Source of the DNA: Ruminococcaceae bacterium UBA1320
GTDB taxonomy: Bacteria > Bacillota > Clostridia > Oscillospirales > Ethanoligenentaceae
Assembly: GCA_002306975.1 (NCBI GenBank)
Contig: DBTI01000111.1
Location: 1-47,746 of the forward strand
DNA length: 47,746 bases
Reading direction: 5' to 3'
A model generated the notes under the pieces. That model ran no database searches. It had not been told where the DNA came from and was given only the letters and a program-made list of their open reading frames with translations. Shown here one piece after another: positions 40,499 through 47,746 of this stretch; the stretch's first letter is position 1, and the number at the start of each line of letters is the position of its first letter. A program made the translations under genes and the position numbers.

Positions 40499-42067
40499 TT
40501 AAGCGAGAATTTCTTTCAGGTCTTGCTCCGGTGTTGTGATCGGCTTGATATTGAACTTGCTCACAAGCACATCAAGCACATTTTTCGATAAAAACGCCGG
40601 AAGCGTGGGCCCGAGATAGATGTTTTTGATACCGAGCGAAAGCAGTGTAAGCAGGATGCAGACTGCTTTTTGCTCATACCATGAAAGCACAAGTGTCAGC
40701 GGAAGGTCGTTTACGCCGCAATTGAACGCCTTTGAAAGAGCGATGGCAACGGTGATGGCACTGTAAGCGTCGTTGCACTGACCCATATCCATAATGCGTG
40801 GAAGACCGCCTATTTCGCCGGCGTCAATGTCGTTAAAGCGGAATTTGCCGCACGCGAGGGTTAGAATAGCGGTATCCTTCGGCGTTTGTTTTACAAATTC
40901 GGTGTAATAGTTTCTGCCCGGCTTTGCGCCGTCACAGCCGCCGACAAGAAAAATGTGTTTTAAGGCGCCGGACTTTATCGCTCCGATAACGGTGTCCGCC
41001 GCCGCGAGCACTGTTCCTCTGGCAAAGCCTGTTGTCAGGGTGTCGCCGCCGTTGATGCCCGTCATTTTCTTTTCCTGCGCATAACCGCCTAGTTCCATTG
41101 CCCTTTTTATAAGCTGAGAAAAATCTTTTTTACCGTTTTCACCGGCATCAATGTGCTTGATGCCCGGAAAGCCGACGACTGAGGTTGTGAAAACCCTGTC
41201 AGCGTAGCTTGGCTTTGGCGTCATCAGACAGTTTGTGGTGAATAATATCGGGGCGGGCAGTTCATTAAACTCGTCCTGCTGATTCTGCCATGCGGTTCCG
41301 AAGTTGCCCTTTAACTGCGGATATTTGTGCAGTTCGGGATAACCGTGTGCAGGCAGCATTTCACCATGCGTGTAAACGCTTACACCTGTTCCCTTGGTCT
41401 GTTCCAACAGCTCGTAAAGATCGCGCAGGTCGTGCCCGGTTACAACGATAAACGGGCCTTTTTGGATATTACAGGTTACCTTTGTCGGCACTGGCGTACC
41501 ATATGCACCGGTGTTCGCCTCATCCAAAAGAGCCATGCATTTCAGGTTGATCTGCCCGAATTCCATAATCAGCTCAAGCCATTCTTCAACCGTGTGCTCT
41601 TCGACGGACTCTGCAAGCCCTTTGTAGAACCAGCCGGTAACCTCGTCGCTTGTCTTACCCAGCATTCTCGCGTGGTGGGCGTATGCCGCCATGCCGCGAA
41701 GCCCGAAAACAAGTGTTGAGCGAAGCGAAATAATGTCAGTGTCACCGTGAAAAAGCTCACCGGAATCCATTAGCGGCTCACTGCTGCCTATTTTGTTCTT
41801 TTCCGCCTCCGCCTCCGCTTTTAATTTATCTATCCTGCTATTGTCAAAATCCACATTGGTTATGGTCATGAAAAGACCGTCCACGATCAACTCATCTGAT
41901 TTTTTTGTCCTTTTTGAATGGTTGGCGGCTCTCGCGAGCGCAATCAACGCGCATGTTAATTCATCCTGCGCCTTGGCGGTGTCTGCCGACTTACCGCATA
42001 CTCCGGCCTTGGTACAACCCGTTCCTTTGGCTGTCTGCTCACATTGAAAACAAAACATTTCTGACAT
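40499..42067 (-). CDS. hcp: Hybrid cluster protein (hydroxylamine/NO reductase)
   Basis: 522 residues, the usual size for Hcp of the anaerobe class. The N-terminal cluster motif MFCFQCEQTAKGTGC with TKAGVCGK gives the cubane ligands. GGCDGAKPGRNYY, LACGKFRFND and GVNDLPLTLVLSWYEQKA mark the hybrid [4Fe-2S-2O] cluster domain. It reduces NO to N2O or hydroxylamine to ammonia and protects against nitrosative stress; S-nitrosylation roles are also known. It is co-transcribed with the ferredoxin-like gene upstream (70-bp gap) and the cupin downstream. Control by the divergent Crp/Fnr protein is strongly suggested. Confidence 0.96.
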   Translation of the reverse strand: MSEMFCFQCEQTAKGTGCTKAGVCGKSADTAKAQDELTCALIALARAANHSKRTKKSDELIVDGLFMTITNVDFDNSRIDKLKAEAEAEKNKIGSSEPLMDSGELFHGDTDIISLRSTLVFGLRGMAAYAHHARMLGKTSDEVTGWFYKGLAESVEEHTVEEWLELIMEFGQINLKCMALLDEANTGAYGTPVPTKVTCNIQKGPFIVVTGHDLRDLYELLEQTKGTGVSVYTHGEMLPAHGYPELHKYPQLKGNFGTAWQNQQDEFNELPAPILFTTNCLMTPKPSYADRVFTTSVVGFPGIKHIDAGENGKKDFSQLIKRAMELGGYAQEKKMTGINGGDTLTTGFARGTVLAAADTVIGAIKSGALKHIFLVGGCDGAKPGRNYYTEFVKQTPKDTAILTLACGKFRFNDIDAGEIGGLPRIMDMGQCNDAYSAITVAIALSKAFNCGVNDLPLTLVLSWYEQKAVCILLTLLSLGIKNIYLGPTLPAFLSKNVLDVLVSKFNIKPITTPEQDLKEILA

Positions 42068-42137
42068 AAAAATAAACCTCCCTGATTTTTACCCAATTTT
42101 TTATATTTTCAGCATTATGCTGTGGGGTACAAGTTAA

Positions 42138-42839
42138 TTAATCTTCTATAATTTCACCGTCTGTGCCGATTGTTACTACGCTCCACGGAATCATTTTTCC
42201 GCTTGCGGTCAATGCGTCTATAACCGCCTGAACAATACCGCCGCAACATGGAACCTCCATGCGTACAACTGTTATGCTTTTTAAATCATTCATTGAAAGA
42301 ATGGCCGTCAGCTTTTCGGCATAATCAACCTCGTCTAGCTTGGGGCAGCCAATCAGCGTAATTTTATTTTTCATAAACCTGTCGTGGAACGCGCCGTATG
42401 CATAGGCGGTGCAGTCCGCTGCTATGAGCAGGTTCGCGTTCTTAAAATATGGCGCGTTTGGCGGCACAAGCTTTATCTGAACAGGCCACTGATTGAGTTC
42501 GGAGTTGTTTTTTACGGGTGTGGCCACTTTGTTTCGCTCCGGTGTGCGCTCAATGGTTCTCATGCGTGTGCCTGGGCAGACAAACGGCACTTTGGGTTCT
42601 TTTGTCTCTGTATTCATCTTTACAGCTTCCTCGTTATAGAGGAGCGCTTCCCTTTCTTCAAAGGTAATGGCTCCTGTCGGGCACGCCGGCAGGCAGTTGC
42701 CCAAGCCGTCGCAGTAATCCTCGCGCATAAGCTGAGCCTTTCCGTCGACAAGACCTATCGCGCCCTCGTGGCATGCATTTACGCAAATGCCGCAGCCGTT
42801 GCATTTTTCTTTATCGATTTTTATAATCTTGCGTATCAT
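42138..42839 (-). CDS. 4Fe-4S ferredoxin-like protein linked to Hcp
   Basis: 233 residues. The N-terminal 60 hold two cluster motifs, CNGCGICVNACHEGA and CDGLGNCLPACPTGA (the second with a longer first gap). A C-terminal region has CPG, DCTAYAYG, GCPKLD and VPCCGG, further cysteines that may bind another cluster. It resembles the ferredoxin-type proteins encoded beside hcp in Clostridia and likely donates electrons to Hcp. The ATG at 42839 has GAGG 7 nt upstream; the frame opening at 42851 is less well placed. It is first in the ferredoxin-hcp-cupin operon. Confidence 0.9.
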   Translation of the reverse strand: MIRKIIKIDKEKCNGCGICVNACHEGAIGLVDGKAQLMREDYCDGLGNCLPACPTGAITFEEREALLYNEEAVKMNTETKEPKVPFVCPGTRMRTIERTPERNKVATPVKNNSELNQWPVQIKLVPPNAPYFKNANLLIAADCTAYAYGAFHDRFMKNKITLIGCPKLDEVDYAEKLTAILSMNDLKSITVVRMEVPCCGGIVQAVIDALTASGKMIPWSVVTIGTDGEIIED

Positions 42840-42895
42840 ATTTTTCCTCATTTCTCTTAAATATTCTCACCTAAATCAACTGCAATTATTTTTTC

Positions 42896-42953
42896 TTGAC
42901 CTTGCAAACAAAGTATAGTATATTTAGTGTAACAAGTCGGTTGCCATGGCAAC
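42896..42953. promoter_or_regulatory. Divergent hcp/regulator promoters with shared Crp/Fnr palindrome
   Basis: Rightward: TTGACC (42896), 17 bp, TATATT (42919-42924). Leftward: -10 TATACT at 42917-42912. The perfect 14-bp palindrome GTTGCCATGGCAAC (42940-42953) is centred at 42946.5, which is 29.5 bp before the leftward -10, that is position -41.5, the class II activation site. For the rightward gene it lies about 15 bp after the transcript start, a repressing position. Confidence 0.75.
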
Positions 42954-42984
42954 GCAAACAAAACTTTTTTAAAACGGAGCATTT

Positions 42985-43671
42985 ATGAATAAGGATTTAG
43001 ATATATTACTGAAAATGAGCCTGTTCGACGGAATAAAGCCGCAGGAGCTGACGGCAATTTTAAACTGCCTTCAGGCTAAAAAAAAGCATTATCAAAAAAA
43101 TGAGATGGTCACAGTAAGCGGCGGCGATATTCAAAACTTCGGCGTGGTTTTGTCAGGTTCCGTTCAGATTTTAAAAGACGACGCGACAGGCAGGCAGACA
43201 ATTTTGGCCGCGCTTGGCGCCGGTGAAACCTTTGCGGAGGTTCTTGTCTGCGCCGGCGTTAAAAAAAGCCCTGTCACCGTTTTGGCGGTCACAGAGGCAG
43301 ACGTGCTGTTTTTAAACTACGCTCATGTCGTTCGCACCTGCACGAGTGCCTGCGCCTTTCATTCCACACTTATTTCAAACATGCTCAAGCTGCTCGCGCA
43401 GAAAAACCTTGCAATGAACAGCAAAATTTCTTATTTGTTATTAAAAAGCATGAGGCAGAAGCTCGCCGCATATCTGCTTGAGCAATGCGGAACAAGCCAA
43501 AATACAGAACTTTCAATACCCTTTTCACGCAGCGGTCTTGCGGATTTTTTGAATGTTGACCGCAGCGCGATGTCACGCGAGCTGAGCCGTATGAGGGATG
43601 ACGGACTTATTGAGTTTGAAAAAAGTCGCTTTAAGATTATAGATAAAGACGGGCTTTATCTATGTTTATAA
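42985..43671 (+). CDS. Crp/Fnr-family regulator, HcpR-like by context
   Basis: 228 residues. The cyclic-nucleotide-binding-like sensor (about 1-130, with SLFDGIKPQELTAIL at the start and GSVQILKDDATGRQTILAALGAGETFAEV) is joined by a long helix to a winged helix with SRSGLADFLNVDRSAMSRELSRM. It lacks the four-cysteine cluster pattern of FNR, so sensing may be by haem or directly by NO/redox. Its position, divergent from ferredoxin-hcp-cupin across a 145-bp region with a Crp-type palindrome, matches HcpR regulators of nitrosative stress. The next gene (PPOX) follows after 27 nt in the same direction. Confidence 0.92.
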   Translation: MNKDLDILLKMSLFDGIKPQELTAILNCLQAKKKHYQKNEMVTVSGGDIQNFGVVLSGSVQILKDDATGRQTILAALGAGETFAEVLVCAGVKKSPVTVLAVTEADVLFLNYAHVVRTCTSACAFHSTLISNMLKLLAQKNLAMNSKISYLLLKSMRQKLAAYLLEQCGTSQNTELSIPFSRSGLADFLNVDRSAMSRELSRMRDDGLIEFEKSRFKIIDKDGLYLCL

Positions 43672-43698
43672 AAAATAATTTTAAAAGAGGTGTATCGT

Positions 43699-44118
43699 AT
43701 GATTAGAAATCCGGAACAAACCATAGGGAATATTATTGATAAGCAAAGCGTCGCTTATATCAGCTCGGTGGATGAAGAAGGGTTTCCGAATACCAGAGCA
43801 ATGCTGCCGCCGCGCAAACGGGAGGGCATTAAGGCGTTTTATTTTACTACAAACACATCATCCTTAAAGGTTAAGCAGTATCGGGAAAATTCCAAAGCCT
43901 GCATCTATTTTTGTGATAAACGCTTTTTTAGAGGCGTTATGCTGAAAGGAACAGTGCAAGTCCTTGAAGATACGGAATCTAAGGAAATGATTTGGCGCGA
44001 GGGTGACAACATGTATTATCCCCTCGGTGTTACCGATCCGGACTATTGTGTTTTAAAGTTTACAGCTAAGTCCGGCAGATATTACAGCAATTTTAATACA
44101 TCAGCGTTTGATCTATAG
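43699..44118 (+). CDS. Pyridoxamine-phosphate-oxidase-fold protein
   Basis: 139 residues of the PNPOx-like split-barrel flavin-binding family (general stress protein 26 type). SVAYISSVDEEGFPNTRAM opens the barrel and KAFYFTTNTSSLKVKQYRENSKACIYF supplies the FMN-contact region. LKFTAKSGRYYSNF ends the domain. Most likely it binds FMN or F420-like cofactor and reduces a small molecule, function unproven. The ATG at 43699 lies 6 nt after GAGGTG; an upstream GTG at 43690 overlaps that site. It is 27 nt downstream of the Crp/Fnr gene, so it is probably co-regulated in the stress response. Confidence 0.9.
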   Translation: MIRNPEQTIGNIIDKQSVAYISSVDEEGFPNTRAMLPPRKREGIKAFYFTTNTSSLKVKQYRENSKACIYFCDKRFFRGVMLKGTVQVLEDTESKEMIWREGDNMYYPLGVTDPDYCVLKFTAKSGRYYSNFNTSAFDL

Positions 44119-44152
44119 TTTTTGGTATCTATTACAAATTGAATAATTACTC

Positions 44153-44181
44153 TTGACATTAAAAAAAGTGTCTGATATACT
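44153..44181 (+). promoter_or_regulatory. T-box promoter
   Basis: TTGACA, 17 bp, TATACT. Transcription would begin near 44188, just before T-box stem I. The 544-bp gap 44119-44662 contains this promoter and the leader, with about 180 nt of unassigned sequence after the terminator. Confidence 0.8.
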
Positions 44182-44199
44182 AAATGCAAATGCAATGAT

Positions 44200-44483
44200 A
44201 GGGAAAAAACACTGAGCCTCTATGCTTCAGAGAGCTGTTGGATGCTGTGAAACAGCGCGTACGCCAGTTGTGAACTCCCCCTTGAGCAGTCAGCTGAAAG
44301 CCGCGGCTCTATGCCCGGTGGATAGGTTCGAACGGGGTTCTCACCGTTAACAAGAGAGAGCATTCGTCAGTTAATTTGATTGATGCTTATGAGTGGATAT
44401 ATTATTATATATCAACAAGAGTGGTACCGCGGAAGTGATAAGCTTTCGTCTCTTGCAGCAATGCAGGAGGCGGAAGCTTTTTT
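44200..44483 (+). ncRNA. T-box riboswitch, probably leucine-specific
   Basis: All main parts are visible. Stem I begins with AGAGAGCTG. The specifier-loop stretch GTGAACTCCCCC suggests the codon CTC (44275-44277). Stem III is GATATAT/ATATATC, and the T-box core AAGAGTGGTACCGCGG (T-box at 44422-44432) can pair with CTCTT to form the antiterminator. The competing terminator AAGCTTTCGTCTC...GGCGGAAGCTT (44440-44479, 18 bp) is followed by TTTTTT. Uncharged tRNA would stabilise the antiterminator. Ser (TCC), Thr (ACT) and Pro (CCC) readings of the same loop are less likely by register but not excluded. Confidence 0.88.
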
Positions 44484-44662
44484 GTTTGCCTTTTGCAGAA
44501 TGCTGTTTCGGTGAGGCTCATTATGCCGCCGCAAATGAGCTTTCACTTGCAATTTTATAGTAAAAAATACGTAAGAAGTGTTTCTTCCCGCCGCAGTTTG
44601 GAAGTAACAGAGTATTTTTTTATTCATTTAGAATTCATGCAGGCGGCAGAATGGAGTATCCT

Positions 44663-47194
44663 ATGAAAATCGCTTTTTCAACACTTGGCTGCCCTGATTT
44701 CAGTTGGTCCGACATTTATTCTATGGCTAAAGATTTCGGCTTTGACGGTATCGAAATCCGCGGGCTCGGCAATGACATTTTCGCCGTTAACGCTCAGCCT
44801 TTTACGGAAAATCAGCTGCCCAAGACAATAAAGAAATTAAAAGATCTCAGGATTGAAATCCCTTGCCTTTCTTCCGGCTGCTGCCTCAGATTTGCCGACA
44901 AAGCCGAAGAAAATTATACATACCTTGTGCAGTATATTAACCTTGCCAAGAAGCTTGGAACACCTTATGTTCGTGTTCTTGCCGATCTTGACCCGCAGCC
45001 AAACGGTGAGGTCGACGATAAAATTGTTCTTGACGCGCTTAAAAGGCTCATTCCTGTTGCCGCGGAAAACGGCGTGACATTACTTATCGAAACCAACGGC
45101 GTTTATTCCGACACCTCGCGCCTCGCGTCACTTCTCAACCGCGCGAAAAGCGACTCGGTCGCCGTGCTGTGGGATATGCACCACACATACCGTTTTGCCA
45201 ACGAATCGCCGGAAAAGACCGTGCAGAACCTTGGCGCTTATATAAAATATGTTCATGTTAAAGATTCGATTTTTGAAGACGGCGCTTTAACCTATCAAAT
45301 GATGGGCGACGGCGATCTGCCGATTGACAACATGATGCTTGCACTTCGATCCATCAACTATGAGGGATATATCTCGCTTGAATGGGTAAAGCGCTGGGCG
45401 TCAGAGCTTAGCGACGCGGGCGTTGTTTTCCCGCAGTTTGCCAACTTTATGAGCCGTTATACCGAAAAACACGTGGTTAAGGGCAGGCTGTTTGACAACG
45501 CGGCGAAGACCGGTAAATTTGTTTGGGAAAAAGACACGCTTATTGATTTGACCTTTCCGCAGGTGCTCGACCGCATGGTTGAGGAATTTCCGGATCAATA
45601 CGCCTTCCGTTATACAACTCTTGATTATACAAGAACCTATTCCGAATTCAGAAACGATGTTGACAGCTTTGCACGCACACTGATTGCCATTGGCGTAAAG
45701 CCCGGCGACCATGTCGCCATCTGGGCCACAAACGTGCCGCAGTGGTTTATTACATTCTGGGCGGCCACGAAAATCGGTGCAGTTCTTGTTACCGTAAACT
45801 CCGCTTATAAGGTTCACGAGGCGGAATATCTGCTTCGCCAGTCGGATACACACACCCTTGTTATGATTGACGGCTGCAAGGATTCCGACTATGTCGGCAT
45901 TATGAATGAGCTTTGCCCCGAGCTTGCAACCGCAAAGCCAGGTGAACCGCTGCACACAAAACGCCTCCCCTTCTTACGCAATATTATCAACTGCGAATCA
46001 AAACAGCCGGGCTGCTACACGTGGGAAGATGCTATCGCACTTTCGGAAAGAGTGCCGATTGAAGAGGTCTACCGCCGCGAAAACTCCATCGACAAGCACG
46101 ATGTTTGCAACATGCAGTATACTTCCGGCACAACGGGCTTCCCAAAGGGTGTTATGCTCACACACTACAATGTTGTGAACAACGGCAAAAACATCGGCGA
46201 CTGCATGGATCTTTCAACAGCAGACCGCATGATGATCCAAGTGCCGATGTTCCACTGCTTCGGCATGGTGCTTTCCATGACTGCTTCAATGACTCACGGC
46301 GTTACACTCTCGCCTATGCCCTATTTTTCACCCAGACTGTCACTTGATTGCATTAACAAAGAGAAAATCACCTGCTTCCACGGTGTTCCTACCATGTTCA
46401 TCGCGATGCTTGAAAATGAAAATTTCCCGAAAACCGATTTTTCAAGCATGAGAACGGGCATTATGGCAGGCAGCCCGTGCCCGATAAAAGTCATGCAGGA
46501 TGTTGTTGATAAAATGCACATGACTCAGATTTCAATCGTTTACGGTCAGACCGAGGCTTCACCGGGCTGCACCCAGAGCCGCGTTGACGATCCGCTTGAG
46601 GTTCGCGTAAACACAGTCGGCCGCGAGCTTCCCGGTGTTGAATGCAAGATTGTAGACCCCGAAACAGGCAAGGATCTGCCCGACAATGTTGACGGCGAAT
46701 TTGTTGCCCGTGGTTACAACATCATGAAGGGTTACTACAAGATGCCCGAGGCTACCGCCGCCGCGATTGACGAGGACGGATGGCTGCACACAGGCGACCT
46801 TGCAAGGCGCGACGAGAATGGCCACTACAAAATCACGGGCCGTATCAAGGACATGATTATCCGCGGCGGTGAGAACATCTACCCCAAAGAGATTGAGGAG
46901 TTTATCTACACCCATCCGCAGGTCAAAGATGTTCAGGTTATCGGCATTCCCGACAAGGCGTATGGAGAAGAAATTATGGCGTGCGTAATCCTGAAAGAGG
47001 ACGCCACAATCACCGCCGAAGAACTTCAGGAATATATCCGCACACACATTGCGAAACATAAAACTCCGCGTTACATCGACTTTGTAAACGAGTTCCCGAT
47101 GAACGCAGCCGGCAAAATTCTTAAATATAAGATGCGCGAACAGGCCGTTGAAAAGTTAGGTCTGCAAGCTGACAACAACATCGAGACTGCCTGA
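44663..47194 (+). CDS. Fusion: TIM-barrel isomerase/epimerase-like + acyl-CoA synthetase
   Basis: 843 residues in two parts. Residues 1-275 are a xylose-isomerase-like TIM barrel (sugar phosphate isomerase/epimerase, AP-endonuclease-2 family): FSTLGCPDFSWSD, FDGIEIRG, VLWDMHHTYRF, YVHVKDS and ISLEWVKRW. Residues about 295-843 are an AMP-forming acyl-CoA synthetase: YTSGTTGFPKG (about 484), YGQTEASPG, GWLHTGDLARRD, GRIKDMIIRGGENIYP and the catalytic Lys in NAAGKILKYKMR (about 816). The second half should activate a fatty or other carboxylic acid to its CoA thioester. The link to the barrel is unexplained. The ATG at 44663 follows GGAG by 6 nt; an ATG at 44651 is possible. It is a single gene after a T-box leader. 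Confidence 0.9.
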   Translation: MKIAFSTLGCPDFSWSDIYSMAKDFGFDGIEIRGLGNDIFAVNAQPFTENQLPKTIKKLKDLRIEIPCLSSGCCLRFADKAEENYTYLVQYINLAKKLGTPYVRVLADLDPQPNGEVDDKIVLDALKRLIPVAAENGVTLLIETNGVYSDTSRLASLLNRAKSDSVAVLWDMHHTYRFANESPEKTVQNLGAYIKYVHVKDSIFEDGALTYQMMGDGDLPIDNMMLALRSINYEGYISLEWVKRWASELSDAGVVFPQFANFMSRYTEKHVVKGRLFDNAAKTGKFVWEKDTLIDLTFPQVLDRMVEEFPDQYAFRYTTLDYTRTYSEFRNDVDSFARTLIAIGVKPGDHVAIWATNVPQWFITFWAATKIGAVLVTVNSAYKVHEAEYLLRQSDTHTLVMIDGCKDSDYVGIMNELCPELATAKPGEPLHTKRLPFLRNIINCESKQPGCYTWEDAIALSERVPIEEVYRRENSIDKHDVCNMQYTSGTTGFPKGVMLTHYNVVNNGKNIGDCMDLSTADRMMIQVPMFHCFGMVLSMTASMTHGVTLSPMPYFSPRLSLDCINKEKITCFHGVPTMFIAMLENENFPKTDFSSMRTGIMAGSPCPIKVMQDVVDKMHMTQISIVYGQTEASPGCTQSRVDDPLEVRVNTVGRELPGVECKIVDPETGKDLPDNVDGEFVARGYNIMKGYYKMPEATAAAIDEDGWLHTGDLARRDENGHYKITGRIKDMIIRGGENIYPKEIEEFIYTHPQVKDVQVIGIPDKAYGEEIMACVILKEDATITAEELQEYIRTHIAKHKTPRYIDFVNEFPMNAAGKILKYKMREQAVEKLGLQADNNIETA

Positions 47195-47205
47195 TTTGTG
47201 GGATA

Positions 47206-47238
47206 GGGGCAGGTAATTCTGCCCCCTTCTTTCTGTTT
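47206..47238 (+). terminator. Terminator of the fusion gene
   Basis: GGGGCAG-GTAATT-CTGCCCC followed by CTTCTTTCTGTTT, 11 bp after the stop codon. Confidence 0.75.
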
Positions 47239-47299
47239 ATTCATTATAGCGGTCAGCAAATTATTACGCTTTATTTTTAAACAAATTTCGATATTTTTA

Positions 47300-47328
47300 T
47301 TGACATAGAGTCTTTCTAATGATATAAT
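47300..47328 (+). promoter_or_regulatory. Consensus promoter of the tRNA-Leu genes
   Basis: TTGACA, 17 bp, TATAAT, both hexamers perfect. The transcript start is expected near 47335, giving about 120 nt of leader before tRNA-Leu(GAG). Confidence 0.85.
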
Positions 47329-47454
47329 AATCAAGCACCGTACGACAAGAGACATTAGAAAGCCCTTCATTACACATTATATGGTTGCTGGCATTGCACT
47401 TGTCACTATATGTTGTGGTTTGATGTTTCTTTACGGGGTTGGTTTTATTAATAT

Positions 47455-47537
47455 GCGAGTGTGCTGGAACTGGCAGACAGGCGCGTTTGAGGGGCGCGTG
47501 CTTCGGCGTATGGGTTCAAGTCCCATCACTCGCACCA
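47455..47537 (+). tRNA. tRNA-Leu (anticodon GAG)
   Basis: 83 nt with encoded CCA. The acceptor GCGAGTG pairs with CACTCGC. The anticodon stem CGCGT/GCGCG (one T-G pair) encloses TTGAGGG, giving anticodon GAG. The long variable arm TGC-TTCG-GCG marks class II. The T arm is ATGGG-TTCAAGT-CCCAT. It reads CUC/CUU leucine codons. Confidence 0.93.
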
Positions 47538-47540
47538 ACG

Positions 47541-47570
47541 ATAATAGCCTTGTGATTGCAAGGCTATTAT
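47541..47570 (+). other. Hairpin between the two tRNA-Leu genes
   Basis: ATAATAGCCTTG-TGATTG-CAAGGCTATTAT, a perfect 12-bp stem with a 6-nt loop, 3 nt after the first CCA end. It may be a processing signal or a weak terminator, since only TCAT follows. Confidence 0.6.
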
Positions 47571-47576
47571 TCATAT

Positions 47577-47663
47577 GCGGGTATGGCGGAATTGGCAGAC
47601 GCGTAAGATTCAGGTTCTTATGGTCGAAAGGCTGTGCAGGTTCAAGTCCTGTTACCCGCACCA
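47577..47663 (+). tRNA. tRNA-Leu (anticodon CAG)
   Basis: 87 nt with encoded CCA. The acceptor is GCGGGTA/TACCCGC, the anticodon stem TAAGA/TCTTA encloses TTCAGGT (anticodon CAG), the variable arm is TGGTCGAAAGGCT-like, and the T arm contains TTCAAGT. It reads CUG. Confidence 0.93.
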
Positions 47664-47698
47664 TGTCGAGTGTTCATAACGATACTGAACATTCCGTG

Positions 47699-47731
47699 AA
47701 TAGGAGTAACCGAAAGGTTGCTCCTATTTTC
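47699..47731 (+). terminator. Terminator of the tRNA-Leu operon
   Basis: AATAGGAGTAACC-GAAA-GGTTGCTCCTATT, a 13-bp stem with one T-G pair and a GAAA tetraloop, followed by TTCG. Confidence 0.75.
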
Positions 47732-47746
47732 GTTATCCGGCTTTCC

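Noticed and set aside
47381..47455. Short hydrophobic reading frame before tRNA-Leu(GAG)
   Set aside because: It opens MVAGIALVTICC and looks membrane-like, but it has no ribosome binding site and runs straight into the tRNA gene without a stop, so it is most likely leader sequence.

Overview
The window looks like chromosomal DNA of an anaerobic, low-to-mid GC Firmicute of class Clostridia, probably an Oscillospirales/Ruminococcaceae-type organism. The grounds are the gene set ([FeFe]-hydrogenase-type proteins, hybrid cluster protein, EFR1-type flavodoxin-ferredoxin, AddAB, ECF S components, cyanophycin genes), strong GGAGG-type ribosome binding sites, frequent TTG/GTG starts, T-box and preQ1 leaders, and Rex-like operators. 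I cannot name a species. No phage block, transposase or CRISPR array is visible. The accessory signal is a family of short palindromic interspersed repeats.

Layout. 1-4612 (minus) is an iron-sulfur/hydrogenase region: a truncated 2Fe-2S ferredoxin, an ATPase and a NuoE-like subunit in one unit, then a second unit of DRTGG, RsbW-like ATPase, hydrogenase-like Fe-S protein, DRTGG and PHP proteins. Both units have Rex-like operators at their promoters. 4887-8476 holds an HxlR regulator divergent from an amidohydrolase, a sirtuin, LexA and a YbjQ protein. 8513-11611 carries ECF vitamin-type transport: a double ATPase whose best-placed start codon is ACG, an S component, and queT behind a preQ1-I riboswitch and terminator. 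11949-13781 is a zinc/manganese-type ABC transporter with no binding protein, preceded by a 19-bp palindromic operator. 14243-21164 is addBA. 21303-26551 has OsmC, an orphan GH24 lysozyme, a LacI regulator, a ribokinase-like kinase with a perfect LacI-type operator, and separate coaC and coaB genes.

26767-33301 carries tRNA-Ala(GGC) with a 5' tRNA fragment upstream, an EFR1 protein, a GH13 enzyme with GlgE-like motifs coupled to an alpha-glucan phosphorylase, and an AEC transporter. 33411-39869 has an ABC-F protein and a cyanophycin operon (iadA-cphB-cphA) covering both synthesis and complete breakdown of the polymer. 40138-44118 is a nitrosative-stress block: ferredoxin-like protein, hcp and cupin, divergent from a Crp/Fnr regulator and a PPOX protein, with one palindrome placed to activate one side and block the other. 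44153-47194 is a T-box leader, probably leucine-specific, upstream of an unusual fusion of a TIM-barrel isomerase/epimerase domain to an acyl-CoA synthetase. Two tRNA-Leu genes (GAG, CAG) follow, and GAG is the anticodon that would read the proposed specifier CUC.

The items most worth following up are the T-box-controlled TIM-barrel/acyl-CoA synthetase fusion, the hydrogenase-like/ATPase/DRTGG module with altered H-cluster motifs and Rex-like control, and the palindromic repeat family that occurs in two length classes and supplies the C-terminus of CoaB.
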